Part shown: positions 11,854 to 12,500 of the stretch, in pieces
Numbering within the stretch: position 1 is the stretch's first letter
Layout: each line of letters starts with the position of its first letter
Source of the DNA: Acropora yongei
Lineage: Eukaryota > Cnidaria > Anthozoa > Scleractinia > Acroporidae
Length of the DNA: 12,500 nt
Assembly: GCA_014634225.1 (NCBI GenBank)
Contig: BLFN01000347.1
Coordinates: 1,039,208 to 1,051,707 of the forward strand
Direction of reading: 5' to 3'
Made by a program: the position numbers and the translations under genes
Notes under the pieces: model-generated
What the model was told of the DNA's origin: nothing
Database searches by the model: none
The model's input: only the letters and a program-made list of their open reading frames with translations

Positions 11854-12500
11854 CTCAGGCAGCTTTCTTTGTGCCATGCATGTGTTGTTACAAAAAGCTT
11901 ATTTCTGTGAAATCGCGTTACCATTATAATCAACTCGATCACTCTCTCGTTGATTAAAATTACTTTGCGTTTATAGGCACCTGGAATTGTGACCAAACAG
12001 ATTTTAGGTGCAAACGATTCGTAACCTTTTTAGATATGATCTTTTTTGAGACCTGATTATTAGGCCGCCAACTGACTTTTATTTTTGCTTTTACATTCTA
12101 CGAAGGATCAGTGGGAGATATTATCTCTTGTTCTTTTTCAAGGAATGATTGATGTCGTTACAACCCAAAAGTAAATGGCTCAAGTATTGCAAAATTGAAA
12201 TCGCTGTGATAACTTCAATTTATTTTTAGTCAAATTCTTAAAAGCAATTATGGGTGAATTGGCACTTGTCCTTATTTGACACTTGTATGGTATTTGCATT
12301 GTAAATAAGTATTAGAGACTGTCTTATTACATACTAGAATGACCTTTGTTGTACTTAAACTGCAATAATTGTGCAAAATGTTCGAATTAATAGTTATAAT
12401 TCTAAAAAATTTGCTCTATGTTTCTAAACAATTCGAGTTTTATAAAATATCATATTTTCAGATATTTGTTTACTTGAGCACTTATGAATTTGATAGAAGT
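11854..12500. other. 5' flank of gene C; no gene seen
   Basis: Up to about 12130 it is alignable with 4419-4655 of copy B (aatcaactcg, taggtgcaaa, gattcgtaa, ggatcagt). Beyond that it is A/T-rich with no recognised feature on either strand. Confidence 0.5.

Overview
This is eukaryotic, intron-rich, A+T-rich animal DNA. It holds part of a tandem family of mind bomb (MIB)-like genes on the minus strand. Three tRNA-derived SINE types and one foldback element match repeats I remember from stony coral (scleractinian cnidarian) genomes, so a coral is the likely source. That assignment rests on recall and could not be searched here.

Right half: gene C (minus, 11784 to 7860) is a five-exon model whose splice phases all close. 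It encodes 325 residues: a lineage-specific N-terminal exon with no recognised domain, a MIB/HERC2 domain, a ZZ zinc finger, a second diverged MIB/HERC2 domain, and the start of the first MIB repeat, where a stop ends it. MIB ligases normally continue with MIB repeats, ankyrin repeats and RING fingers. None of these is seen in the roughly 7.8 kb downstream. The ZZ finger has lost two zinc ligands, and the exon 4/exon 5 junction and the final codons look damaged. Gene C is either a young truncated adaptor-like gene or an early pseudogene.

Left half: a second gene (A/B) enters the window from its 5' side and leaves at base 1. It appears to have undergone an internal tandem duplication of its first two exons. 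In transcription order the window shows first exon B (4348-4203, open), MIB exon B (2493-2290, dead), first exon A (1745-1654, dead) and MIB exon A (169-1, open). The outer pair kept intact frames and compatible phases; the inner pair decayed inside what is now a 4 kb intron. Gene C's 5' region is colinear with the outer pieces: its left flank resembles A and its right flank resembles B. An upstream block shared by B and C is a candidate promoter.

Between the genes (about 4650-7860) lie a SINE with an internal deletion, a head-to-head inverted pair of tRNA-derived SINEs, low-complexity A/T sequence, and about 2 kb with no gene I can support. Introns of gene C carry a third SINE and a 0.1 kb foldback element. 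Bases 12130-12500 are A/T-rich with nothing recognised.

If functional, these proteins would share the ligand-recognition half of MIB (the MIB/HERC2-ZZ-MIB/HERC2 module that binds Notch ligands), but gene C would lack the ubiquitin-ligase half.
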